Shown here one piece after another: positions 1-7,817 of a stretch of DNA of 64,000 nucleotides. The position numbers and the translations under genes are program-made. The stretch comes from Hymenobacter siberiensis (GTDB taxonomy: Bacteria; Bacteroidota; Bacteroidia; Cytophagales; Hymenobacteraceae). The notes under the pieces were generated by a model, which had not been told where the DNA came from, did not search any database, and saw only the letters and a list, made by a program, of their open reading frames with translations. Each line of letters begins with the position of its first letter. Position 1 is the first letter of the stretch. The stretch spans positions 2,480,001-2,544,000 of the forward strand of contig NZ_JAHLZY020000001.1 of assembly GCF_018967865.2 (NCBI RefSeq), read 5' to 3'.

Positions 1-1
1 G

Positions 2-268
2 TACGCCTCCGTTTCGGGCAAGGCCAATGCCTACCGCGACGAAGCAAAAATTGCCGAGCTCTGGAGCGAGCCGTTGCGCGCCTGGTTCCCCAAGGGCAAA
101 GAAGACCCCAGCATCAGCATCCTGAAAGTGACCATTGACAAGGCAGAATACTGGGATTCGCCCAGCAGCATCTTGTCTCGCGCCTACGGCTACGTGCGGG
201 CAATAGTGACCGGCGAAGGCAGCAAGGACGACGACGTGAACCAGCACGCCCAGGTGCAGGTGAAGTAA
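2..268 (+). CDS. Pyridoxamine 5'-phosphate oxidase family protein, 3' part (general stress protein 26-like)
   Basis: The window opens inside this gene; 88 codons are visible up to the TAA at 266. The segment SVSGKANAYRDEAKIAELW followed by AWFPKGKEDP and AEYWDSP matches the C-terminal half of the flavin-binding split-barrel family that includes general stress protein 26. Members bind FMN or F420-type cofactors and are often stress-induced; the substrate is usually unknown. The C-terminal tail is charged (GSKDDDVNQHAQ). The N-terminal half lies outside the window, so intactness cannot be judged. A terminator follows 20 bases after the stop. Confidence 0.8.
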   Translation, partial: YASVSGKANAYRDEAKIAELWSEPLRAWFPKGKEDPSISILKVTIDKAEYWDSPSSILSRAYGYVRAIVTGEGSKDDDVNQHAQVQVK

Positions 269-287
269 GTTTGAAGCTGTGATTCTT

Positions 288-317
288 AAAGGCCGGAAGC
301 AATTTCGGCCTTTTTTT
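288..317 (+). terminator. Rho-independent terminator after the PNPOx gene
   Basis: Stem aaaggccg / cggccttt with a 10-base loop, followed by a run of seven T. It sits 20 bases after the stop codon at 268. Confidence 0.8.
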
Positions 318-348
318 GTTAACTCAATTACAAGGAAGCCCCCTCTAC

Positions 349-492
349 ATGCAGAGTTTTTTTGCTATTCTGATTTCCTCAGCCCTGTTTTCTTTGGGGT
401 TAAGTATTGCGGATAAAGCTAAAGAACAAGGCTTTTGGCTGGGTACCAGTGTTGATAATACAAGCCAATCCTTCCGAGACTTTTTCAAATAG
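349..492 (+). CDS. Small hypothetical protein with one hydrophobic N-terminal segment (47 aa)
   Basis: ATG at 349 to TAG at 490. Residues 2-20 (QSFFAILISSALFSLGLSI) form one hydrophobic segment, a membrane anchor or signal-like helix, followed by a polar tail with DKAKEQGFW and SQSFRDFFK. Composition is AT-richer than the neighbours. It sits between the upstream terminator and the CrtA-like gene on the same strand. There is no recognisable family; length and composition make this a tentative gene call. Confidence 0.4.
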   Translation: MQSFFAILISSALFSLGLSIADKAKEQGFWLGTSVDNTSQSFRDFFK

Positions 493-573
493 AAGGTTGT
501 AAGAAGGTGGTCAATCGGAGCTTTAGTTATCGGCACAACCGGTTTGATTTTATCCTTTTAAGCTTACCTCACT

Positions 574-1290
574 TTGCACACCACCCTTACCGTTTTCACG
601 CTAAAACCCGGCCATCGGCGCTGGGGCCTGGCCCAGATGGGCACCTCGCCCCCCACCCTGAAAAAGGTACCGGGCCTGAAGTTCTTCAAGCTGCTGGGCA
701 GCGGGGCCGCCAACGGCTTCGGCGTGTGGCCCAACTTCGACCGCTACGGCTTCATGGCTGTATGGCAAGATGTGGCTTCGGCCGCCGCATTTTTCAGTCG
801 TCACCCACTGTGGGCGGCCTACCAGCAGCGCAGCGCCGAACAGTGGACCGTGCGCCTTGCCCCCATCAAAGCCCAGGGCCTGTGGGACGGCCAAAACCCT
901 TTTGAATACAGCTCCAATGCCCTTTCAGCCCCGGCCGATACGCCCATAGCCGTGCTGACCCGGGCCAGCATTCGCTGGCGCAAAACCCCGCGCTTCTGGA
1001 AATTCGTAGAGCCCACCAGTGCGGCGCTGGCCCACGCGGTTGGCGTGCGCGCCGCCATCGGGCTGGGCGAATTGCCACTGGTGCGGCAGGCCACGTTCAG
1101 CGTGTGGGAATCGGCCAAAGCCATGCGGGAATATGCCTATAAAGACGCCACGCACCGCGAGGCAATCAAGCTTACGCGCCGCGAAAACTGGTACGCTGAG
1201 GAGCTATTTGCCCGCTTCCAGGTGCTGAGCAGCGAGGGCACCCTCGATGGCCGGGAGCCACTAGCAGGCCTGCTGGCGGCCCCGGGCTAG
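574..1290 (+). CDS. Spheroidene monooxygenase-like protein (CrtA family)
   Basis: CrtA family enzymes are haem-containing monooxygenases that add keto groups to carotenoids. Motifs fitting the family are GLKFFKLLGSG near residue 32, GFGVWPNFDRYGFMAVW near 48, an AVLTRASIRWRK strand near 128, ATFSVWESAKAMREYAY near 172, and RRENWYAEELFARF near 202. The length of 238 aa is normal. An in-frame stop at 559-561 leaves TTG at 574 as the only start that keeps the N-terminal strand; otherwise translation would begin at Met22. The stop overlaps the stop of the convergent lipoprotein gene through a shared CTAG. The substrate in a Bacteroidota host is unknown; a carotenoid is the natural guess. Confidence 0.75.
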   Translation: MHTTLTVFTLKPGHRRWGLAQMGTSPPTLKKVPGLKFFKLLGSGAANGFGVWPNFDRYGFMAVWQDVASAAAFFSRHPLWAAYQQRSAEQWTVRLAPIKAQGLWDGQNPFEYSSNALSAPADTPIAVLTRASIRWRKTPRFWKFVEPTSAALAHAVGVRAAIGLGELPLVRQATFSVWESAKAMREYAYKDATHREAIKLTRRENWYAEELFARFQVLSSEGTLDGREPLAGLLAAPG

Positions 1291-2891
1291 TCGCTCAAAT
1301 TATAGCGGTGCAGCCAGGCGCGGCCGTTGGCCGTGAGCTCGGGGTGCGGGTCGGCTTCTATCTGCACTCCGGCCGGCCGCGAAGTAAGCCGCTCGCCGGG
1401 GCCCGTGTACCAGGTTACGTCGCCCGGCGTGGCCCCCGGGGTAGTAATGACCTGGTTGCGGCCCGCCCCATCATAGAAGTGCACGGCAATGCCCTGCGGC
1501 AAGGTGCCGCGCAGCTCAAATACGTCGTCGCCGCCCAGGCCGTACAGATCGAGCCGGGGGGTGATTTTACGGTTGTAGGTGCGCTCCACCACGAGGCTAT
1601 CAGGCCGGCCGGGGCGCCGGGCCAGCAGCTGCACGCGCAGGCTGCCGCCGGCTTCGCTCAGAATAAAGCGCTCGGCCTGGTCGGTGCCAATCAGCCAGGC
1701 CTGCTTGTTCAATAGCGCGTAATACTGCTGGGCCACGGCGGGCAGCTGCTCGCGCCGGGCGCGCAGCATGGGCACAAACCGCGCCGCCAGGCGGGCCCGC
1801 GTTTCCGGCGGCCCCGCGTTGAAGGCCCGCACCAGCGCCGCATCGCTCAGGCTGGCCCGCACGGAATCGGCCACTTCCCGAAAGTCATTCGCGCTCAAGC
1901 TGGTGAGCAGGGTGCGGTCGAGGGCACGGGCAGTGGTGGTCAGGCCATCCACGTTTTCCAGGCCAATGGTGGCCCGGAAGGTCTGGTATTTGGGCGCAAA
2001 CCACGACACCAGCCGCGTCACTAGCCCGTCATCAAACAGAAAAAAAGCCTGGTCGCGGTCGCGCGGCACGGGCCGATAAGCCACCCGGCCAGCCTGCGAA
2101 AACGTGGCCCAGCGCCACTGGTCTTCGCGGCGGCTCCAGTCGCCCACCAGCAAGTCGAGCAGGCGGGCGCGGAGGAAGGCGCGGGCGGGCACATGGGCAC
2201 CGGGCCAGCGGCGCAGGGCAGCCAGCATATGCGCCGAATTTACCACGCGGGGCGAATGGCCGAAGCTGGCCACCAGGCGCTGGTCGCCGTCGGGCCGCTC
2301 CTCAAACAGGTAAAGCGCATTGGCATAGGCGGCTTTAAACTTGCCCAGGCCGGCATCTGGCCCCACGAATACCAGGCGCGGGTTGGCGTGCAGCACCCCG
2401 GCCGCCTCGGCCAGCTGGGCAGCCGGATACGCCCCGAAGGGCTGCGTGGCGCTGGTCTGGTCCTTGAGCAGGCCGCGCAGCAGGTTTCTTTTCCAGCCGG
2501 GGCTGAGCGCGGCACTCATATCCTTGTCCACGGAGCGTAGCACGTACTCCCGACCGTCGGGCGCGTGCAGGCGCAGGGTGTGGCTCTGGTAGCTGCCGCC
2601 TGCCTGCATGGGCACCAGGCCGCCGGGCACGGCGGTGGCCAGCCGCAGCACCGGCACCGTAACCGTCGTGGCCCAGATGCTGCGGTAGTGGGTGCCAAAG
2701 AAGAACTGCCAGGCAGTACTGCGGGCGTATTGCGGCCCGGCGGCCATGCGCACCGTGGTCGAGTCGGTGCTCCATCGCGGAGCGGCCCCGGCCGGGGCCG
2801 TGTGCTCGGCGCAGCTTGCTAAGAGCACGGCTGCCGCCCCGGTGCACCAGCCCCGCGCCCACGGTTTCCATTCAGCAGTCAAGCCCGGCAT
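1287..2891 (-). CDS. Lipoprotein, orphan N-terminal module of BamA-fused family, paralogue 1 (degenerate DRH motif)
   Basis: A 534 aa secreted lipoprotein: hydrophobic residues 15-25 and lipobox LLASC with Cys27. Residues 55-200 hold the conserved block of this family: GTHYRSIWATTVTVPVL, GGSYQSHTLRL, then EYVLRSVDKD. Residues 240-290 hold LLDLLVGDWSRREDQW and PVPRDRDQAFFLFDD, which resemble the catalytic loop and metal site of HipA/FAM20-like kinases. The usual DRH is SRR here (residues 253-255). The C-terminus has GLGGDDVFEL and YDGAGRNQV, reminiscent of GG-D calcium-binding repeats. From memory, this module normally precedes a BamA-type barrel, and no barrel follows. It is divergent from paralogue 2. 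The kinase-like fold is an inference. Confidence 0.75.
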   Translation of the reverse strand: MPGLTAEWKPWARGWCTGAAAVLLASCAEHTAPAGAAPRWSTDSTTVRMAAGPQYARSTAWQFFFGTHYRSIWATTVTVPVLRLATAVPGGLVPMQAGGSYQSHTLRLHAPDGREYVLRSVDKDMSAALSPGWKRNLLRGLLKDQTSATQPFGAYPAAQLAEAAGVLHANPRLVFVGPDAGLGKFKAAYANALYLFEERPDGDQRLVASFGHSPRVVNSAHMLAALRRWPGAHVPARAFLRARLLDLLVGDWSRREDQWRWATFSQAGRVAYRPVPRDRDQAFFLFDDGLVTRLVSWFAPKYQTFRATIGLENVDGLTTTARALDRTLLTSLSANDFREVADSVRASLSDAALVRAFNAGPPETRARLAARFVPMLRARREQLPAVAQQYYALLNKQAWLIGTDQAERFILSEAGGSLRVQLLARRPGRPDSLVVERTYNRKITPRLDLYGLGGDDVFELRGTLPQGIAVHFYDGAGRNQVITTPGATPGDVTWYTGPGERLTSRPAGVQIEADPHPELTANGRAWLHRYNLSD

Positions 2892-3050
2892 AAGCAGCAG
2901 TTTTCCAAAACCAGGAAAAGCCCTTCAGGGCCAAAAAACAAGTAGTTGTCGACGAAAGTGCGAGTGAAATATATAGCCGAAGCCATTCGCTGCCCACCTT
3001 TACGGGAAAGTTGCGTTAAAGGCTCATTCGCGCTTGCCTGCCTTTACCGA

Positions 3051-4667
3051 ATGCCTCACCCTTTTGTTCGCTACCCCGGTTTTTGCCCGCGCCTGCTGGT
3101 GCTGCTGGGCCTGGGGCTGGCCACCAGCGGCTGCGCCCGCCGCAATTATTTTCAGCCTGATGCCCACGTGGGCCCGGGCAGTGCCGCCGCCCTGCCGGGC
3201 CACGCCGATTCGGTACTGGCCACGGCCGGCCGCCAATATGACCGTCACTCGGGTTTCTACCGGTTTTTTCTGGGCCGCCACTACCGCCGCGTATGGGCCG
3301 CTCCCGCCAAAGTAGCGGTGCTGAACCTAGCCACGGCCGCCCCCGGCGGCCTCACGGCAGGCAAGGCCGGCGGCGGCTACCAAAGCATCAGCATGACACT
3401 GGAAAGCCATCAGCAGCGCGAATACGCCCTGCGTGCCCTCGATAAAGAGCCCTATAAAACCCTGCCGCCGGTGCTGCGCAACACCTTCTTGCTCAACGTG
3501 GTGCGCGATGCCACCTCGGCCGCCATTCCCTACGGTGCGCTCACGGTGCCGCCGCTGGCGCAGGCGGCCGGCGTGCCCCACACCCACCCGCGCCTCGTGT
3601 ACATCCGGCCCGATGAAACCGGCCTGGGCACGTCCTCCGCCCAGTTTCAGGGCAAGCTAGCGCTGCTCGAAGAGAAGTATAACTCCCCGGCCGCCCGCAC
3701 CCTCGACCTGGCCAAGGCCGTTGATTTTGACGGGGGCGAGGCCATGCTCAAAAAGGTGTACCACCATCCCTCCTATTTCATCGACCAGCCCGCCTTCCTG
3801 CGCGCCCGCCTGCTCGATGTATGGCTCGGCGACTGGGACCGGCACGAGGGGCAGTGGAGCTGGGCCGCGTTTGAGGAAGCCGGGGGCCGGGTGCGCTACC
3901 TCGGCATTCCGAAAGACCGCGACCAGGTGTATTTTCGGTTCGATGACGGCATCATTCCCTGGCTGGCGGCCCGGCCGTTCATCGCCCCGCAGTTCCAAAC
4001 GTTTCGCAACGAGTACAACAACATGGCCGCGCTGGTATTCCAGGCGAAGTTTATTGACCAGCGCGGCCTCTCGGCCATGACGCGGGCCGATTTCCAGCGC
4101 ACCGCCCGCGACCTGCAGCGCCGCCTGCCCGATTCCGTGATTGAGCGGGCCATGCGCCGCCTGCCGCCCGCCGTGTATGCCCTGGAAGGCACCCGCCTCG
4201 GCAATGCCCTCAAGGCCCGGCGCGAAACCCTGCCCCAGGCCGCCGAAAAATTTTACCTCACCCTGGCCCACGAGCCCACGCTGGGCGGCACCGCCCAGGC
4301 CGAGCGGTTTGTGGTACATCGCTACGCCGATTCCACCACCGTACGCGTGTTCTCACAGGCCCTCAGCCAGCTTTCGGCCGGCGACTCACTCCGGTTCCGC
4401 CGCACCTACTACGCCGCCGAAACCAAGGAGCTGAGCCTCGACGGCCTGGGGGGCGATGACATCTTTGAGGTAACCACCAGCGCCACCCGCCGGCCCATAC
4501 CCATGCTGCTCTACGGCGGCGAGGGCCATGACCAGCTGGTGCTGCAAGGCAGCAGCCGGCGGCTCAAGCTCTTCGACGAAGCCTCCGACGTGACGGCCGC
4601 CAGCCACCTGCGCCCCAGCCTGCCCAAAAAGAAACATCGCGCCTACAACCGGCTTAATGATGATTAG
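3051..4667 (+). CDS. Lipoprotein, orphan N-terminal module of BamA-fused family, paralogue 2
   Basis: The start is placed at ATG 3051 because it gives a clean signal peptide with lipobox LATSGC (Cys28); longer in-frame starts add a non-signal leader. The protein is 538 aa. The order of motifs matches the neighbouring paralogues: FFLGRHYRRVWAAPAKVAVL (71-90), GGGYQSISMTL, EYALRALDKEP (Lys132, candidate nucleotide-binding Lys), LLDVWLGDWDRHEGQWSW (255-271), IPKDRDQVYFRFDD (286-299), and a C-terminal LDGLGGDDIFEV / YGGEGHDQL pair. The DRH and DRD residues are intact, unlike paralogue 1. The protein ends in AYNRLNDD, near where the fused relatives continue into an outer-membrane barrel. Function is unknown; an outer-membrane or periplasmic lipoprotein is expected. 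Confidence 0.75.
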   Translation: MPHPFVRYPGFCPRLLVLLGLGLATSGCARRNYFQPDAHVGPGSAAALPGHADSVLATAGRQYDRHSGFYRFFLGRHYRRVWAAPAKVAVLNLATAAPGGLTAGKAGGGYQSISMTLESHQQREYALRALDKEPYKTLPPVLRNTFLLNVVRDATSAAIPYGALTVPPLAQAAGVPHTHPRLVYIRPDETGLGTSSAQFQGKLALLEEKYNSPAARTLDLAKAVDFDGGEAMLKKVYHHPSYFIDQPAFLRARLLDVWLGDWDRHEGQWSWAAFEEAGGRVRYLGIPKDRDQVYFRFDDGIIPWLAARPFIAPQFQTFRNEYNNMAALVFQAKFIDQRGLSAMTRADFQRTARDLQRRLPDSVIERAMRRLPPAVYALEGTRLGNALKARRETLPQAAEKFYLTLAHEPTLGGTAQAERFVVHRYADSTTVRVFSQALSQLSAGDSLRFRRTYYAAETKELSLDGLGGDDIFEVTTSATRRPIPMLLYGGEGHDQLVLQGSSRRLKLFDEASDVTAASHLRPSLPKKKHRAYNRLNDD

Positions 4668-4701
4668 CTGATGTTACACGCATAGGCCTTTCGTACGTTA
4701 G

Positions 4702-4837
4702 CCTCACCCCCTGGCCCCCTCTCCGATAAGGAGAGGGGGCATTAGCCCTAGCAATGCAATATAAATTATTGATTACCAGAACTAAGCACTATAAAATAGC
4801 CCCCTCTCCTTTTCGGAGAGGGGGCTAGGGGGTGAGG
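4702..4837. repeat. REP-like double hairpin between lipoprotein paralogues 2 and 3
   Basis: Two inverted copies of a roughly 39-base unit, 4702-4740 and 4798-4837, flank about 57 AT-rich bases. Each unit forms its own hairpin (ccccctctcc / ggagaggggg), and the two units are also complementary to each other (cctcaccccctggccccc against gggggctagggggtgagg). This is the layout of a bacterial REP pair (BIME-like). It lies downstream of one gene and upstream of the next and could also stop transcription. Confidence 0.75.
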
Positions 4838-4949
4838 TGAACGCGGAGGGCGACATTCGCTACTTATTCGGAATAACCATGGCCCCCAGCCAGCCTTTTC
4901 TGCCTTCTTGCCGTTCAAAGCTCAACCATAATTACCCTGCCTGCTTTTG

Positions 4950-6488
4950 ATGTTCCTCCGTTTGCGTTTTTATACATTGATGGGAGGCGCACTGGCTGGG
5001 CTACTCGGTACCGGCTGCGTTCGCAGGCAGTTTTTTCAGTCCGATGCCCGGCTCGCTGCCACCACGCCCCTACCCGCCTCGGCCGATAGCGTGCGCGGGG
5101 CCACCGCCGGCCGGCAATATGCCCGGCACGGCAGCCTCTACAACGCGTTGGTGGGCCGGCACCACCGCCCCACCTGGGCGGCCCCGGTAGCGGCCCCGGT
5201 GCTGCACCTGGGCACCGTGCGGCACGGCGGCCTGCGCCCCGGCAAAGTAGGCGGCGGCTTCAATAGCACCAGCCTGAACCTAACGGACCCCGACGGCCGC
5301 ACCTACGTGGTTCGCACCGTGGATAAAGACCCTATTCGGGCCACGCCGGAGCTATTGCGGGGCAGCTTTCTGGTGAATGTGCTGCGCGATAATATCTCCT
5401 CCACCAACCCCTACGCCGCCCTAGTGGTGCCGCCGCTGGCCGCTGCCGCCGGGGTGCCGCACGCTTCGCCGCGCCTGTTCTACGTGCGGGCCGACGACCC
5501 GGCTTTCCAGACCGATTCGCTGCGGCACTTCCGGGGCCAGCTGGCCTACCTGGAAGAAAAAGCGGCCCCGATTACCCCGCCGCCCGCCGCCGTGCTCAAC
5601 AGCACCAAGGCATTTGCCGCCGCATTCGCCAGCCCCGAGCAGCGCTTTGCCCCGGCCGACCTGCTGCGCGCCCGCCTGCTGGACGGCTGGCTGGGCGACT
5701 GGGACCGCCACCCCGGCCAGTGGAGCTGGGCCGTAACCAGCCCCACCGAAGCCAGCCCCGCCACCCTCGTGCCCCTACCCAAAGACCGCGACATGGTGCT
5801 CTACCGCCTCGATGATGGCGTACTCGGCTGGCTCATTGGCCACGTATTTCTGCGCCATTGGGCCACGTTTGCCCCCCGGTATAAGAATCCCTCGGGCCTG
5901 ATGTCGTCCGGCCACTACCTCGACCAGCGCATCCTCAATGGCCTGAGCCGCGCCCAGTTTCAGGCCGCCGCCGGGGCTATGCAGCAGCGCCTGCCCGATA
6001 CCGTGATTACCCGGGCAGTACACCAGCTGCCCCCCGCCGCCTTCACCCTCGAAGGCCCGCGCACCATTGCGGCTCTGCAAGCCCGCCGCGCCGCCCTCCC
6101 CGCCCTGGCCGATGAATTTTACGAGATGCTGGCCAAACGTCCCTGCATCGGCGGCACGGCGCAGGCCGAGCGGTTCACCATCCGGCGCTACGCCGATTCG
6201 ACGGTGGTAATCGTCGAATCATTGGCAGCCGATACTCCAGCCGCACCGTTATTACGCCGCACCTTTTTGCCCGCCGAAACCAGGCTCATTCAACTGGAAG
6301 GCTTGGCAGGCGACGACATTTTCATGGTAGAGGAGCGCACCGCTAATGCAACCGGCAAACCTGCCATCCGCATCTACGGCGGCGCGGGCCACGACGAGTT
6401 TCAAGCATCCGGTAGTGGCCGGGGCATTCGCTTCTCGCAAAAGAGCGTGCCGGCCAAGCGGGCTTATGACAAGCCGCCGGAAGAGTAG
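4950..6488 (+). CDS. Lipoprotein, orphan N-terminal module of BamA-fused family, paralogue 3
   Basis: A 512 aa lipoprotein with lipobox LLGTGC (Cys23). ATG 4950 is preferred; a TTG directly before it is in frame. It shares the full motif series with the two upstream genes: LVGRHHRPTWAAPVAAPVL, GGGFNSTSLNL, YVVRTVDKDP (Lys126), LLDGWLGDWDRHPGQWSW (243-260), LPKDRDMVLYRLDD, LEGLAGDDIFMV and IYGGAGHDEF. The DRH motif is intact. The C-terminus KRAYDKPPEE parallels AYNRLNDD of paralogue 2. It follows paralogue 2 on the same strand but is separated by a REP-like element, so co-transcription is uncertain. The cluster probably arose by local duplication. Confidence 0.75.
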   Translation: MFLRLRFYTLMGGALAGLLGTGCVRRQFFQSDARLAATTPLPASADSVRGATAGRQYARHGSLYNALVGRHHRPTWAAPVAAPVLHLGTVRHGGLRPGKVGGGFNSTSLNLTDPDGRTYVVRTVDKDPIRATPELLRGSFLVNVLRDNISSTNPYAALVVPPLAAAAGVPHASPRLFYVRADDPAFQTDSLRHFRGQLAYLEEKAAPITPPPAAVLNSTKAFAAAFASPEQRFAPADLLRARLLDGWLGDWDRHPGQWSWAVTSPTEASPATLVPLPKDRDMVLYRLDDGVLGWLIGHVFLRHWATFAPRYKNPSGLMSSGHYLDQRILNGLSRAQFQAAAGAMQQRLPDTVITRAVHQLPPAAFTLEGPRTIAALQARRAALPALADEFYEMLAKRPCIGGTAQAERFTIRRYADSTVVIVESLAADTPAAPLLRRTFLPAETRLIQLEGLAGDDIFMVEERTANATGKPAIRIYGGAGHDEFQASGSGRGIRFSQKSVPAKRAYDKPPEE

Positions 6489-6526
6489 CGGTGAGGCGCG
6501 TAAGGATGCGCCTCACCGCTGCCAAC

Positions 6527-7643
6527 TCACGCCTGGACCAGCATTTTCAGCACCAGCCGCTCCACTGGCGTTAGCGGGTCGTTGGCCTGGGCCTGGGCGT
6601 CGTGTTCGCGCAAGTAGTCAATCAGCTGACCCGATTTGAACAGCTCTACTACCTGCGGGTGAATGTAGTATTTTGAGCACACCGTGGGCGTATTACCCAG
6701 GCCGATGGCCACTTCCTTCACGGCTTTCTTGATGACTTTTTCGGGGGCCAGCTCCGGCTCTTCGTTCAGCACGGCTTCCAGGCAGCTCACCATTTTCACG
6801 GTGCCGCCCCAGGTGCGAAAGTCCTTCGCCGACAGCTGCAGGCCCGTGTGCCGGTGCAGATAGTCGTTCACGTCACCCGATTCCAGGGCGTGACGCTGCC
6901 CATCGGCCGAGTAGAACTGGAACAGGTGCTGGCCCGGAATTTCCTTGCACTTGCGCACCAGCCGGGCCAGCCGGGCATCGTGCAGGGTCACATCGTGCGG
7001 CACCCCTTTTTTGCCCACAAAGCTGAAATTGACCTTGGCTCCTTCGATGGCGACGTGCTTATCCTGCAAGGTGCTAAGGCCGTAGCTGGGCTTCGACTTG
7101 CCGTTTTTCTTCGCGTACTCCTTGTTGCCGACGCGAATAAAAGATTGGTCCATGAGCGTGAGCACCAGGGCCACCACTTTTTCACGGTCTAGGGCGGCGC
7201 GGCGCAGGTCTTTGCTGAGCTGCTCGCGCAACGGCCCCAGCTTTTCGCCGAAGGTGCGCAGGCGCGAGAACTTGGTGAGGCTGCGCACTTCGTCCCAGGC
7301 CGGGTGGTAGCTGGTACTGCTTGCGGCCGAGGGTGTCATGGCTCGTTACCTGGAGGTGCGTGGTGGCCGAGGGCGAAATCCAGACCTGCGTCCAGGCCGG
7401 CGGAATCACGAAGCTGGCGATGCGGTCCAGCGTTTTTGGGTCGCTTACTTTCTGGCCTTTCGCGTCGTGGTAGGTGAAGTGGCCGGCGCGGGTAGGCTTG
7501 CGGGTCAAGCCGGGGCCCTGGTCGGTGGCGTAGCGCAGGCCGGCCATTTCGGCCTGCCGGGCGGGGTCTTTGTACACAATATGCGCTTCTTCCTGCGGCT
7601 GAAGCAACTTTTTGCGGGTTTTGGGGTGGGCAGCGGTGGACAT
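6527..7643 (-). pseudogene. DNA topoisomerase IB, broken by a single-base frameshift
   Basis: Eukaryote-like type IB topoisomerases relax supercoils through a 3'-phosphotyrosine. The N-terminal part starts at ATG 7643 (MSTAAHPKTRKK) and runs through IPPAWTQVWISP and LGRKQYQ. The rest continues in another frame with YHPAWDEV, SRLRTFGEKL, TWGGT and the active-site region SKYYIHP. The join lies at base 7310, where removing one base restores GRKQYQYHPAWDEV. The repaired product would be about 371 aa, a normal length. Upstream of the shift, the original frame runs only into nonsense. A sequencing error, a real recent mutation or programmed frameshifting are all possible; no slippery run is evident at the site. 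Confidence 0.8.
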
Positions 7644-7805
7644 GGATAGCAGTGTAGGAGCCTTGGATTTGGGCGTCGGGTTTTTACGAAAAAAGGCAAT
7701 TCGCGGCCATGCCGCCGTAGCGCGAACTTTTGGTCCGCGTCGCCCGCGCCGTTCAATTGTCGTGCGGCCACGCGGACTAAAATTCCGCGCTACAGCTATC
7801 CGCCG

Positions 7806-7813
7806 TAGGTTTG
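7806..7813 (+). promoter_or_regulatory. Bacteroidota -7 element TAGGTTTG, nearly leaderless
   Basis: TAGGTTTG matches TAnnTTTG exactly and ends four bases before the ATG at 7818. In Bacteroidota, transcription starts a few bases after this element, so the mRNA would have almost no leader. No convincing -33 box is seen. Confidence 0.45.
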
Positions 7814-7817
7814 CCCC

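Noticed and set aside
4702..4837. CRISPR array
   Set aside because: Only two repeat units in inverted orientation, with no regular spacers; it is a REP-like element. No other regularly spaced repeats occur in the window.
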